Assembly (NCBI RefSeq): GCF_900156345.1
Contig: NZ_FTPP01000005.1
Coordinates: forward strand, 62,001-126,000
DNA: 64,000 nt
Direction of reading: 5' to 3'
Source: Pontibacter indicus
Lineage (GTDB): Bacteria; Bacteroidota; Bacteroidia; Cytophagales; Hymenobacteraceae
The position numbers were made by a program, and so were the translations under genes. The notes under the pieces were generated by a model, which was not told the origin of the DNA, made no database searches, and worked only from the letters and a program-made list of their open reading frames with translations. The first letter of the stretch is position 1; every line of letters begins with the position of its first letter. This document shows, piece after piece, positions 24,721 to 32,804 of the stretch.

Positions 24721-25245
24721 ATGGCAGAAATGCAACAACAGGCCGACTCTGGCGGCAAAGGCGGGAAAAAACGCGCCAAACGCCAGTCGACCAAAATTGA
24801 CATGACACCGCTGGTAGACCTTGCCGCCCTTCTGATTACGTTCTTCATGCTTACCACAACCTTCAACAAGCCGCAGACGATGGAAATCAACATGCCGAAG
24901 AAGGTTGACAACCCAGAGGAGCAGATAGCATTGAAAGCCAGTAACGCCATGACTATTATACTTGGCCCTGACGACGATCTATACTACTACTTTGGTTTGG
25001 CAGAGGATAATCCGGAGATTGTGGAGTCGAGCTACGCCGCCAACGGTATCCGCCAGGTACTGTTATCGTCTAGAGTAAAATCGAACGACATGATGACCGT
25101 TATGGTAAAGCCAATGGAGAACTCACGCTACAAGAACATGGTGGATATCCTGGACGAGTTGAAAATAACGGATACCAAGAGGTTTGCGATGGTAGAAATA
25201 GCCGAGTCGGACAAAAAATTGGTACAAGAACAAATTGGGAATTAA
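24721..25245 (+). CDS. exbD: ExbD/TolR biopolymer transport protein (second copy)
   Basis: A 174-residue paralog of the preceding protein. A basic N-terminus (GGKGGKKRAKRQSTK) precedes the membrane segment TKIDMTPLVDLAALLITFFMLTTTF, which keeps the essential Asp (DMTPLVD). The periplasmic part ends YKNMVDILDELKITDTKRFAMVEIAESDKKLVQEQIGN. It starts 22 bp after the first exbD and is followed after 3 bp by tonB, so the operon is tightly coupled. The two ExbDs differ clearly in sequence, so this is an old duplication. Confidence 0.94.
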   Translation: MAEMQQQADSGGKGGKKRAKRQSTKIDMTPLVDLAALLITFFMLTTTFNKPQTMEINMPKKVDNPEEQIALKASNAMTIILGPDDDLYYYFGLAEDNPEIVESSYAANGIRQVLLSSRVKSNDMMTVMVKPMENSRYKNMVDILDELKITDTKRFAMVEIAESDKKLVQEQIGN

Positions 25246-25248
25246 GAT

Positions 25249-26079
25249 ATGGAAGTAAGTAAGTTAGAAAAAGCATCGCTCGATGACATCGTCTTTGAAG
25301 GACGAAACAGAGCATATGGTGCCTACCTACTTCGCCAGATTTACAATAAGCATATCACAATTGCCGCAACTGTAGCAATTGCATTGTTCTTCCTTTTCCT
25401 TAGCATTCCTTTGATCACCAAAATGATCAAGGGAGACCAGGAAGAAGAGCAAGTGGTTGACCGTATTGTAACAGAAGTAGACCTGGCTCCGCCACCACCA
25501 CTGGATGAAGCAACGCCGCCGCCGCCGCCGCCGCCACCACCAGATCTTCCACCGCCGCCGCCGCCAGTACGTGCACAGGTAAAGTTCACGCCTCCGGTAG
25601 TGAAGCGTGACAACGAGGTACAGGAAGAAGAAAAAGTGCCAGATCAGTCAGAACTGGAAGACGTAGACATCGGAACCAAAACGGTAGAAGGTGTTAAAGG
25701 CGCCCCGCTTGATCTAGGCGATATCGACGGTACCAGCGATGTAGTTGCTGAAGTAGTAGAAGAGAAGCCATATACTTACGTGGAGCAGATGCCTGAATTC
25801 CCAGGCGGAGAAGGCGAAATGATGAAGTATCTTGGCAAGAACATCCGCTATCCAGCTGCCGCACAGCGTGCCGGTGTAGAAGGCCTGGTAGTTCTTTCGT
25901 TCGTAGTCAGCCGAACAGGCGAGATCTCAGAAATTGAGGTTGTAAAAAGCCTAGGCTCAGGTACTGACGAAGAAGCCGTTCGCGTTGTGAAAACAATGCC
26001 GAAATGGTCTCCAGGAAAGCAGAACGGTAGATCAGTACCAGTTCGCTATACCTTGCCGGTTCGATTTGCTATCAAGTAA
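25249..26079 (+). CDS. tonB: energy transducer TonB (first copy)
   Basis: A 276-residue protein linking the ExbBD motor to outer-membrane receptors. The cytosolic N-terminus has the Bacteroidota motif DDIVFEGRNRAYGAYLLRQIYNKH. The membrane anchor is ITIAATVAIALFFLFLSIPLITKM (about 37-60). A periplasmic Pro-rich stretch (PPPPLDEATPPPPPPPPPDLPPPPPPVRAQVKF, about 82-114) follows. The C-terminal TonB domain (EMPEFPGGEGEMMKYLGKNIRYPAAAQRAGVEGLVVLSFVV... VRYTLPVRF) is complete. The Pro codons form a near-repeat of CCG/CCA, a possible site of length variation. A terminator follows. Confidence 0.95.
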   Translation: MEVSKLEKASLDDIVFEGRNRAYGAYLLRQIYNKHITIAATVAIALFFLFLSIPLITKMIKGDQEEEQVVDRIVTEVDLAPPPPLDEATPPPPPPPPPDLPPPPPPVRAQVKFTPPVVKRDNEVQEEEKVPDQSELEDVDIGTKTVEGVKGAPLDLGDIDGTSDVVAEVVEEKPYTYVEQMPEFPGGEGEMMKYLGKNIRYPAAAQRAGVEGLVVLSFVVSRTGEISEIEVVKSLGSGTDEEAVRVVKTMPKWSPGKQNGRSVPVRYTLPVRFAIK

Positions 26080-26097
26080 GTCTTATTCCATACCAGT

Positions 26098-26125
26098 AAA
26101 AAGGCCCTCTCACGAGGGCCTTTTT
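26098..26125 (+). terminator. terminator after tonB
   Basis: AAAAAGGCCCTC pairs with GAGGGCCTTTTT (12-bp stem, TCAC loop) and runs into seven T. It ends the exbB-exbD-exbD-tonB transcript. Confidence 0.92.
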
Positions 26126-26350
26126 TTATTTATACCTGATAAAGTGTATTATACCTGTAACTAACAACTCATACCTGGTTGCAATAACTCAGACTTAACG
26201 AAAAAACCGCTATCCAATCATAAGCATCCGATTTAACCAGTCTTTCTAAAGCCTCTTAAAAAATTTAACCCAATTTGTGGAATAACGGCAAGTGGTGCAT
26301 CTAATAAGAAAAAGCAGGTATAACTGCCCCACCTCTAAAACCCACATGCC

Positions 26351-27193
26351 ATGAAAGAGAGCTATTTATTCGACACGACCTTCAACAATGTAGTGTTTGC
26401 CGCCCGAAATAAAGCCTATGGAGCCTACGAGCTGAGGCAGGAGTACAGCAAGCACATAATGGCAGCAGCAATTGTTGCAATAAGCCTTTTCGCTACAGGG
26501 CTGGGATGGCCTCTGCTCATGCCTGTACAGGAAAAAGCTTCCATCAACCCAGAAACAACAGACAAAGACAAGGGCCGCGTGGTCATCGAGGAGTTGATCT
26601 TACAGCCGCCACCTGCAGCCGACCCTGAACCAGCGCAACAGGCACCTCCTCCTGCCACTGAAGAACAGGTCAAAACGGTAAAGAGTATAACAACCAGGGT
26701 AGTGCCAGACTCGCACCCCGGACCAGATGAAGCGCCACCAACCCAGCAGGAGATGGAAGGAGCTGTTATCGGCACCCAAAATATAGCGGGAGTAGCGCCG
26801 AATAATTTGAACCTGGCAGGTATAGACGGTAATGGAAGCGCCGGTTCCGTTGGCACAGGAGAGAGTGAAAGCAATAGCGTATTCGACTTTGTAGAGGAGA
26901 TGCCCTCATTTGAGGGAGGTGAAGCTGCACTAATGCGACACATCAGCAAAAAGATCCGCTACCCAAGACAAGCGATAACAGAGCAGATAGAAGGTATTGT
27001 TGTAGTGAGCTTTGTGGTGAACAGAAACGGCAAGGTAACGGAAGCTACCGTTTTGAAAGGCTTAGGTTACGGAACAGATGAAGAAGCACTGCGCGTTATC
27101 CAAAGTCTGCCCGATTGGTCGCCTGGCAAGCAAAACGGAAAACCGGTAGCAGTACGCTATACCGTACCAATCCGATTCAACTTGCAACGATAA
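26351..27193 (+). CDS. energy transducer TonB (second copy)
   Basis: A 280-residue paralog with the same N-terminal motif (TTFNNVVFAARNKAYGAYELRQEYSKH), a membrane segment (IMAAAIVAISLFATGLGWPLLM), a shorter Pro/Ala-rich spacer (PPPAADPEPAQQAPPPATEE) and a full C-terminal TonB domain (EMPSFEGGEAALMRHISKKIRYPRQAITEQIEGIVVVSFVVNRNG... YTVPIRFNL). It is separated from the first tonB by a terminator and about 220 bp, so it has independent expression. The differing linker suggests work on a distinct receptor set or a different envelope distance. Confidence 0.93.
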   Translation: MKESYLFDTTFNNVVFAARNKAYGAYELRQEYSKHIMAAAIVAISLFATGLGWPLLMPVQEKASINPETTDKDKGRVVIEELILQPPPAADPEPAQQAPPPATEEQVKTVKSITTRVVPDSHPGPDEAPPTQQEMEGAVIGTQNIAGVAPNNLNLAGIDGNGSAGSVGTGESESNSVFDFVEEMPSFEGGEAALMRHISKKIRYPRQAITEQIEGIVVVSFVVNRNGKVTEATVLKGLGYGTDEEALRVIQSLPDWSPGKQNGKPVAVRYTVPIRFNLQR

Positions 27194-27210
27194 GTTTGAA
27201 TATAAAGTAT

Positions 27211-27257
27211 AAAGCAGAAGCTAAACTACACATAGCATGGCTTCTGCTTTAATTTTT
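27211..27257 (+). terminator. terminator after the second tonB
   Basis: AAAGCAGAAGC at 27211-27221 pairs with GCTTCTGCTTT at 27240-27250, followed by AATTTTT. The 18-nt loop makes it moderately strong. Confidence 0.75.
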
Positions 27258-27305
27258 AAAGTATAAACCTTAAATTTAGGCCTACATATATAGGCAAACC
27301 TGAAC

Positions 27306-27569
27306 ATGCTACGACCACGGAGAGGAGACGAGAGAACGTCCGTTAATGCATTCAATAAATTCGCACGCTATTTCGGCATGCTGATGACATTGGTTTACGT
27401 AGCGGCTGGGTTGTTTTTGCTGCTGATGGATACGGAAAAGTATAACATAAACATGTCAGATCAGGCACGAACAATTTTTGGCGGGATACTCATCCTTTAT
27501 GGCCTCATAAGATTTATCAGAGCGTATCAGGTTAATTCCAAATCAAGGAGAGACAGACAAGATGATTAA
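27306..27569 (+). CDS. small two-helix membrane protein of the PstS-TPR unit
   Basis: An 87-residue protein with a basic N-terminus (LRPRRGDERTSVN), two membrane segments (YFGMLMTLVYVAAGLFLLLM and ARTIFGGILILYGLIRFIRAY) and a basic tail (NSKSRRDRQDD). Its last 8 bp overlap the start of the PstS-like lipoprotein gene, indicating translational coupling. From memory, such a small membrane protein regularly precedes the PstS-like/TPR genes of Bacteroidota Ton loci. Its role is not known. Confidence 0.8.
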   Translation: MLRPRRGDERTSVNAFNKFARYFGMLMTLVYVAAGLFLLLMDTEKYNINMSDQARTIFGGILILYGLIRFIRAYQVNSKSRRDRQDD

Positions 27570-28527
27570 AGCAGCCAAGGTGTTAATCCTGGGGCTCGGG
27601 CTGGCAGTGTTAGCTAGCTGCAGCGGCGACCCCAAGACACAGCGCGACACCTCTACGACAGGTACCATCGGCATTAGCGTAGACGAAACCCTCCAACCAA
27701 TTATTGAAAGTCAGGTACATGCATTTGAAGGTATCTACCGCTATGCTAAGCTAAATGCGCAGTACAAGGCAGAAGGCAAAGTATTTAATGACTTACTAGA
27801 TGACAGCACCCGCATTGCGATCGTGTCGCGTAAACTGACAGATCAGGAGAAAGCTGTTTTTGACCAGAGAAAAATAACGCCCAGGTATACCAGAATCGCT
27901 ATTGATGCCGTTGCACTTATTGTGAATAACAAAAATCAGGATACGCTCCTGACGATGAATCAACTGCGTGACATCCTGTCCGGAAAGATCACCACCTGGA
28001 AGCAACTGAACCCTGAGAGCAGCTTACGGGATATTGCGCTTGTGTTTGACAACAATAACTCCAGCACGGCCAGGTACATGCGCGACACGTTGATAGCAGG
28101 CCAGCCCCTGCCTCCAACAGCCACCGCCAGTAACTCTCACCCGGCGTTGATCGATTATGTAGCCAAAAACGAGAACGCAATTGGTGTTATTGGAGTGAAC
28201 TGGATAAGTGACCGGGACGACACGACTTCCGTTAATTTCCTCAATAAAATAAAAGTGGTGGGAATCAGCAAAGAAGATAACCCAATAACAACGGACAGTT
28301 ACTTTCAACCGTATCAGGCTTACATCGCACAAGGCGAATATCCGCTCAGAAGATTCTGGTATATCATTAGTACTGAGGGCCGTGCGGGTCTTGGCACAGG
28401 TTTTGCAGCTTACGTAGCAAGCGATCGCGGCCAACGTATTATATTAAAGTCTGGGCTTGTGCCTGCCACTATGCCTGTGCGCATCGTTGGCTTTAACAAC
28501 AGACCGAGTAAATTTCAACAAGATTAA
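27562..28527 (+). CDS. PstS-like phosphate-binding-fold lipoprotein
   Basis: A 321-residue lipoprotein. The signal GLGLAVLASC places the lipidated Cys at 20. The body follows the PstS pattern: GTIGISVDETLQPIIESQVHAFEGIY at the start, RIAIVSRKLTDQE, IAIDAVALIVNNKNQDTLLTMNQLRDILSGKITTWKQLNP (the hallmark of phosphate-binding proteins), then FDNNNSSTARYMRDT and a C-terminal RFWYIISTEGRAGLGTGFAAYVASDRGQRII. No pstC/A/B transporter genes are adjacent. It sits instead between Ton components and a TPR protein, so it is more likely a receptor or sensor part of the Ton system than an ABC component. Ligand unknown. Confidence 0.85.
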   Translation: MIKAAKVLILGLGLAVLASCSGDPKTQRDTSTTGTIGISVDETLQPIIESQVHAFEGIYRYAKLNAQYKAEGKVFNDLLDDSTRIAIVSRKLTDQEKAVFDQRKITPRYTRIAIDAVALIVNNKNQDTLLTMNQLRDILSGKITTWKQLNPESSLRDIALVFDNNNSSTARYMRDTLIAGQPLPPTATASNSHPALIDYVAKNENAIGVIGVNWISDRDDTTSVNFLNKIKVVGISKEDNPITTDSYFQPYQAYIAQGEYPLRRFWYIISTEGRAGLGTGFAAYVASDRGQRIILKSGLVPATMPVRIVGFNNRPSKFQQD

Positions 28528-28564
28528 AACAAACAGTAATAACACAACCTAAATTAAACAAACA

Positions 28565-30169
28565 ATGACAAATAACTGGAAATATGCTTTGCTGGTAGCT
28601 GCCATGTTCCCGACAGCAGCGGCATTCGCGCAGTCTGGCGATCAGGGCCGCAGAGCGGCTGAACTGGGACGCTATCAGGAGGCTAAGTCTATTTATAAAT
28701 CTCAGTTGAACAACAAAAACGCTGATAACGCATATTTTGGACTGGGTGATGTATACCTGCGTTCTGAAAACGTGGACTCAGCTGCCTACTACTTCAATCA
28801 GGGCTTGGCAAAGAACTCAAAATCTGCCATCAACATGGTTGGTTTGGGTAAAGTGGAGATGGCCAAAGGCAACCGCGCTGGCGCTGAGAAGCACTTTGCC
28901 GACGCGATGAAGCGTGGTAAGAAAGATGCTTTCGTACTGGCAAGTATTGGTGAGGCCTATCTGAAGGCTCCTGAGGCAACAGAGCAGGATTACAACAAAG
29001 CAATCGAATACCTGAAGCAGGCTGTTGATCGTGATAAGAATAACGCTGAGGCTTACCTGCTGATGGGCGATGCCTATCTGAAACTGGGTAACGGTGGACA
29101 GGCTATGACAAGCTACGACAATGCCATCCGCATTAACGACAAGTCACCGAAAGCCCACCTGAAAAGAGGACAGCTGTATACCAGCTCACGTAACTACAAC
29201 GAGGCAGAAGAGGCTTATAAGAAAGCGATCGAACTGGATCCGAACTATGCTCCTGCCTACAGCGACCTAGGCGAGCTTTACTACTTTGCCGGCCAGTACG
29301 ACAGAGCACTGTCTACGTTCAAGCAGTTTGTAGACATGTCTGAGAACACGCCTGAAACCCGTGCAAAATATGCGTCTTTCCTGTTCTTGACAAAAGACTA
29401 CGAAGGAACACTACGCGAGGTACAGGAAGTTCTGAAAACCGATCCTAACAACAAGACGATGAACCGTCTGTTGGCGTACTCATACCTGGAACTTGGCAAG
29501 CCTGAAGAAGCGCTTAAAGCCATGGAGAACTACCTGAGCAAGGTTGACCAGAACAACCTGATCGCAAGCGACTACGAGTACTATGGTAGAATACTGGCTA
29601 GAAACAACCAGCCAGCAAAAGCTGTGGAGAACCTGGAGAAGGCGATCGCGATGGAGCCAACCAAGCCGGAGCTTTACTATGACCTGGCTAACATGTACGC
29701 CCGCGAAAAGCAGTTTGACAAAGCTGTAGAGGTTTACAACAGAAAGCAGGAGAAACTAGGTGCGTCTAATACAGACTACTTCCACCTGGGTAACGCCTAC
29801 ATGATGGCGGAGCAGTTTGAAAAGGCTGACGAGACTTACAAGAAGATAACGGACGCTAACCCTACTTATGCTTACGCTCACATTTGGAGAGCCCGTGCGC
29901 AGGCTAACCTGGACCCTGAAACAGATAAAGGTCTGGCAAAGCCTCACTACGAAGAGTTCATCAAACTGACTAACGGTGAGACAGAGAAGTATAAGAAAGA
30001 GCTGATCGAAGCGAACACTTACTTGGGTTACTACTACTACCTGAAAGGCGAGCGTGACAACGCCGTGAAGTACTGGACGGAAGTGAAGACTCTAGACCCA
30101 ACTAACACGCAGGCTGAAACAGCTCTGGCTGAGATCAACAAGACAAATACTCCTAAAAAGAAGCGCTAA
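28565..30169 (+). CDS. periplasmic TPR-repeat protein
   Basis: A 534-residue protein with a signal peptide (MTNNWKYALLVAAMFPTAAAFAQ) and TPR units along almost its full length, e.g. AENAYFGLGDVYLRSENVDSAAYYFNQGL-like, AEAYLLMGDAYLKLGNGGQAMTSYDNAIRIN and AEEAYKKAIELDPNYAPAYSDLGELYYFAGQYDRALSTFKQF. I estimate 12 or more repeats. It follows the PstS-like gene after 37 bp and ends in a terminator. It probably scaffolds protein-protein contacts for Ton-linked components in the periplasm. Codon use is of the highly expressed type. Function beyond scaffolding is inferred. Confidence 0.9.
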   Translation: MTNNWKYALLVAAMFPTAAAFAQSGDQGRRAAELGRYQEAKSIYKSQLNNKNADNAYFGLGDVYLRSENVDSAAYYFNQGLAKNSKSAINMVGLGKVEMAKGNRAGAEKHFADAMKRGKKDAFVLASIGEAYLKAPEATEQDYNKAIEYLKQAVDRDKNNAEAYLLMGDAYLKLGNGGQAMTSYDNAIRINDKSPKAHLKRGQLYTSSRNYNEAEEAYKKAIELDPNYAPAYSDLGELYYFAGQYDRALSTFKQFVDMSENTPETRAKYASFLFLTKDYEGTLREVQEVLKTDPNNKTMNRLLAYSYLELGKPEEALKAMENYLSKVDQNNLIASDYEYYGRILARNNQPAKAVENLEKAIAMEPTKPELYYDLANMYAREKQFDKAVEVYNRKQEKLGASNTDYFHLGNAYMMAEQFEKADETYKKITDANPTYAYAHIWRARAQANLDPETDKGLAKPHYEEFIKLTNGETEKYKKELIEANTYLGYYYYLKGERDNAVKYWTEVKTLDPTNTQAETALAEINKTNTPKKKR

Positions 30170-30196
30170 TTTTAATTAGACCGCTCGATCATAGAG

Positions 30197-30222
30197 AAGC
30201 CCGCTCCATCAGGAGCGGGCTT
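30197..30222 (+). terminator. terminator after the TPR gene
   Basis: AAGCCCGCTCC pairs with GGAGCGGGCTT around ATCA, followed by TTTTG. The stem wording (AGCCCGCTCC) is the same as in the hairpin at 63965-63989. Confidence 0.92.
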
Positions 30223-30372
30223 TTTGTTTCTATACCTGCATGGATCGCTACCGACCTAACATGCATCCTAGATACTGCAGCTATTTAAATGCAACTGCTT
30301 TGCCCCAAAGCCTATCGGGACAGATGCGATATGTTCTGCTATACCTTAAATCGAGTAATGTTCACCTATACT

Positions 30373-31410
30373 TTACTGGTTTTCATAAAGCGACCATTTT
30401 TCCAGTACTGCCTGAAAATCTGCAGGTAATTCAGAGTTAAATTGGATAAACTCTTTTGTGGTGGGGTGGATGAAACCGAGCGATTTGGCATGTAGTGCCT
30501 GTCGCGGCATCAGTTTAAAGGCATTCTCCACGAAAGTCTTATATGAACCAGTTGGCATACCCTGTAGTATCTTATCCCCCCCGTATGTCGCGTCCGAGAA
30601 TAGCGGGTGCCCCAAGTATTTCATGTGTGCTCTGATTTGGTGCGTTCTGCCTGTCTCCAGGTTACACTGCACCAGCGAAGCGTACTTAAACTTCTGCAGT
30701 ACCTTGTAATGAGTAACGGCATGTTTACCGAATTCTCCGTTCGGGTATACGGTCATGACCCTTCTGTCTTTTGCACTTCGGCCCACGTGGCCCACAATCG
30801 TGCCGGCGTCCTCCTTTGGCACGCCCCACACCAAAGCATAATAAGTTCGCTCAATCGTGTGCTTAAAAAATTGCTTAGCCAAAAAAGCCATGCTATACTC
30901 TGTTTTCGCTATCACAAGCAACCCAGAGGTATCTTTATCAATACGGTGCACAAGTCCTGGACGCCCTTCTCCGTTGCGGGTGGTAGGCAACTGTTGCAAG
31001 TGGTAGGTAAGTGCATTCACCAGTGTGCCGGTCCAGTTGTTATACCCTGGGTGCACGACCATACCAGGCTCTTTGTTAATGATCAGCAACTCATCATCTT
31101 CATAGATAATGTTGATCGGTATATCCTCCGGAATAATTTCGGTGTCACGTGGCGGCGTAGCGAGGGTAATGGTGATCACATCGAGCGGTTTCACCTTATA
31201 GCTCACCTTCACCGGCTTCTGGTTTACCTGCACCGATTCGGAGCGTATAGCGCCTTGCAGTTTGTTGCGGGTCACGTTAGGCAGCCGATCCATCAGAAAC
31301 TTATCGATCCGAAGCAGTGCCTGCCCCTTGTCCACCACAATGCGGTGGTGTTCGTACAGTTCGTCCGAATCCTCTATACTGTCCTGCTCTTCTTCTTCAA
31401 AGTCAATCAC
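30373..31410 (-). CDS. rluD: 23S rRNA pseudouridine synthase RluD family
   Basis: A 345-residue pseudouridine synthase. The N-terminal S4 domain (HRIVVDKGQALLRIDKFLMDRLPNVTRNKLQGAIRSESVQVNQKPVKVSYKVKPLD) precedes the catalytic domain, which has the Asp motif PGLVHRIDKDTSGLLVIAKTE. LETGRTHQIRAHMKYLGHPLFSD is the usual RluA/RluD signature. The frame is open further upstream to an ATG at 31476. Those 22 codons would run through a perfect hairpin terminator (31438-31466) of the preceding gene, so the GTG at 31410 (MIDFEEEEQDS...) is preferred. It is the last gene of the envelope cluster. Confidence 0.92.
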   Translation of the reverse strand: MIDFEEEEQDSIEDSDELYEHHRIVVDKGQALLRIDKFLMDRLPNVTRNKLQGAIRSESVQVNQKPVKVSYKVKPLDVITITLATPPRDTEIIPEDIPINIIYEDDELLIINKEPGMVVHPGYNNWTGTLVNALTYHLQQLPTTRNGEGRPGLVHRIDKDTSGLLVIAKTEYSMAFLAKQFFKHTIERTYYALVWGVPKEDAGTIVGHVGRSAKDRRVMTVYPNGEFGKHAVTHYKVLQKFKYASLVQCNLETGRTHQIRAHMKYLGHPLFSDATYGGDKILQGMPTGSYKTFVENAFKLMPRQALHAKSLGFIHPTTKEFIQFNSELPADFQAVLEKWSLYENQ

Positions 31411-31437
31411 GGTACTTGCTTTAGGTATAAACAAAAA

Positions 31438-31466
31438 GAAAGCCGAGGTATAGAACATCGGCTTTC
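31438..31466 (-). terminator. terminator after the second OmpH gene
   Basis: GAAAGCCGA at 31438-31446 pairs perfectly with TCGGCTTTC at 31458-31466. On the minus strand the hairpin is followed by TTTTTGTTT. It lies just beyond the OmpH stop and sets a limit on the start of rluD. Confidence 0.8.
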
Positions 31467-31489
31467 CTGAACTCACAAAGGAGTGTTAC

Positions 31490-32101
31490 TTATTTTTTCT
31501 TTTTGGCTGGCGTAGTAGTTGCTGGCTTAGCGGCGGCTGGTTGCTGCTGCTGTGGCTGAGCCTGCTGCGCTGCGGCTGGCTGTTTGGTAGGGTCTACACC
31601 CAGTTTCTTGAACACCAGGTTGTTGATGCTGCCGCTCTCAGGACCTTCCAGAATAGCTTGCTCGCTCAGGATATAAAGGTATCCGTTCTCTTTGGCTACT
31701 TCTTTAATGGCGTTCTCGATTTTAACCAGCACAGGCTGAATCAGCGACTGCTCTTTTTCACGGATAGACATCTGCGCATCGTACTGGAACTTCTGGATAG
31801 ACTGCTCCAGGTTCATCAGTTCACGCTCTTTGTCTTCACGCACTACTTTGTCCATCGTAGATGCGCCTTTCTGGTATGCCTGTAACTTTGTGTTATACTC
31901 TGTTTCTTTTGAAGCGAACTGCTCTTGCAGCTTCTGACCATATACTTCCAACTCTTTCTGCATAGAGGCTCTTTCTGGCATCTTGCTCAGAATCTCTTCT
32001 ACGTTCGCATATCCTATCTTAGTCGCCTGCTCGTTCGTCTGTGCAAAAGAGGCAAAGCTGATAAAGAAAAACGCTACTACTAAAAATTTGATTTTGTTCA
32101 T
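31490..32101 (-). CDS. OmpH/Skp-family periplasmic chaperone (second copy)
   Basis: A 203-residue protein with a signal peptide (KIKFLVVAFFFISFASFAQ). The Skp-like helical body begins TKIGYANVEEILSKMPERASMQKELEVYGQKLQEQFASKETEYNTKLQAYQKGAS. It ends in EVAKENGYLYILSEQAILEGPESGSINNLVFKKLGVDP. The C-terminal tail is low-complexity Gln/Ala/Pro ending in a Lys run. Skp holds unfolded beta-barrel proteins on their way to BamA, and bamA is two genes upstream in the same cluster. It follows the first copy after 28 bp. Confidence 0.92.
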   Translation of the reverse strand: MNKIKFLVVAFFFISFASFAQTNEQATKIGYANVEEILSKMPERASMQKELEVYGQKLQEQFASKETEYNTKLQAYQKGASTMDKVVREDKERELMNLEQSIQKFQYDAQMSIREKEQSLIQPVLVKIENAIKEVAKENGYLYILSEQAILEGPESGSINNLVFKKLGVDPTKQPAAAQQAQPQQQQPAAAKPATTTPAKKKK

Positions 32102-32129
32102 GATTGGATGGTTAATTTGTTATTGTTGT

Positions 32130-32795
32130 TTAGTTGTTTGACTTCTTTTTTGTCGGAGGTGTTTTTTTCTTTTCCTGCTGCTGTGTTTGGCTCTCCTCGT
32201 TCTGTATACCTGTTTCAGGCAGACTATCCGGATCTTCCACTAACGCGTCTGCCGGCTGCTTGCCAGGCACATTCTGCTTATCGGTTGCAAGGCCCAACTC
32301 TTCCAACACATACTCCGTGTAGTCGTGTACCGGATTGGTATAGATCATGATCAGGTCTCCTGACTTATCAAATACCGTTTGCAGGCCTTTCGCCTTCGCA
32401 ACTTTCTCTACCGCCGTAAACACCTCGTCCTGAATCGGTCTGATCAGGTCCTGGCGACGCTTGAACATCATCCCTTCAAAACCGAAGACCTTGCGCTGGT
32501 ATTCCCGCACCTCGTTTTCTTTGCGGGTAATTTCTGCCAGGCGCTTCTTCTTCATCTCTTCCGTCAGAAGCACTTCTTCGGCCTTGTAGTCTTCCTTCAT
32601 CTTGTCCACCGCCTGGTGCATTCCTTCTATCTCCTTCTGCCAGGCTGCACTCTGCTTGTCCAGCTCCACCTGCGCCTTGGCGTAGGCCGGCATCTTGCTC
32701 AGGATAAAGTTAGAATCAATATAGCCAAACTTCTGCGCCTGCGAAACAGTCGTCAGCAAAAATCCAGCTAAAAAGATGAACAAAAACTTCTTCAT
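32130..32795 (-). CDS. OmpH/Skp-family periplasmic chaperone (first copy)
   Basis: A 221-residue paralog. It has a signal peptide (KKFLFIFLAGFLLTTVSQAQ), then KFGYIDSNFILSKMPAYAKAQVELDKQSAAWQKEIEGMHQAVDKMKEDYKAEEVLLTEEMKKKRLAEITRKENEVREYQRKVFG, the long coiled-coil tentacles of Skp. It ends in the basic KKTPPTKKKSNN. It lies 9 bp after bamA, so it is surely co-transcribed with it. The pair of Skp proteins directly after BamA is a conserved Bacteroidota arrangement. Confidence 0.93.
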   Translation of the reverse strand: MKKFLFIFLAGFLLTTVSQAQKFGYIDSNFILSKMPAYAKAQVELDKQSAAWQKEIEGMHQAVDKMKEDYKAEEVLLTEEMKKKRLAEITRKENEVREYQRKVFGFEGMMFKRRQDLIRPIQDEVFTAVEKVAKAKGLQTVFDKSGDLIMIYTNPVHDYTEYVLEELGLATDKQNVPGKQPADALVEDPDSLPETGIQNEESQTQQQEKKKTPPTKKKSNN

Positions 32796-32804
32796 ACTAA
32801 TTCA

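Noticed and set aside
25490-25570. CCG/CCA-rich stretch in tonB as a possible hypervariable repeat
   Set aside because: Pro-rich TonB linkers naturally give such DNA; no imperfect unit structure beyond Pro codons was seen.
27280-27295. GCCTA-CATATA-TAGGC palindrome upstream of the PstS unit
   Set aside because: A 5-bp stem in AT-rich DNA is too weak to call an operator or terminator.
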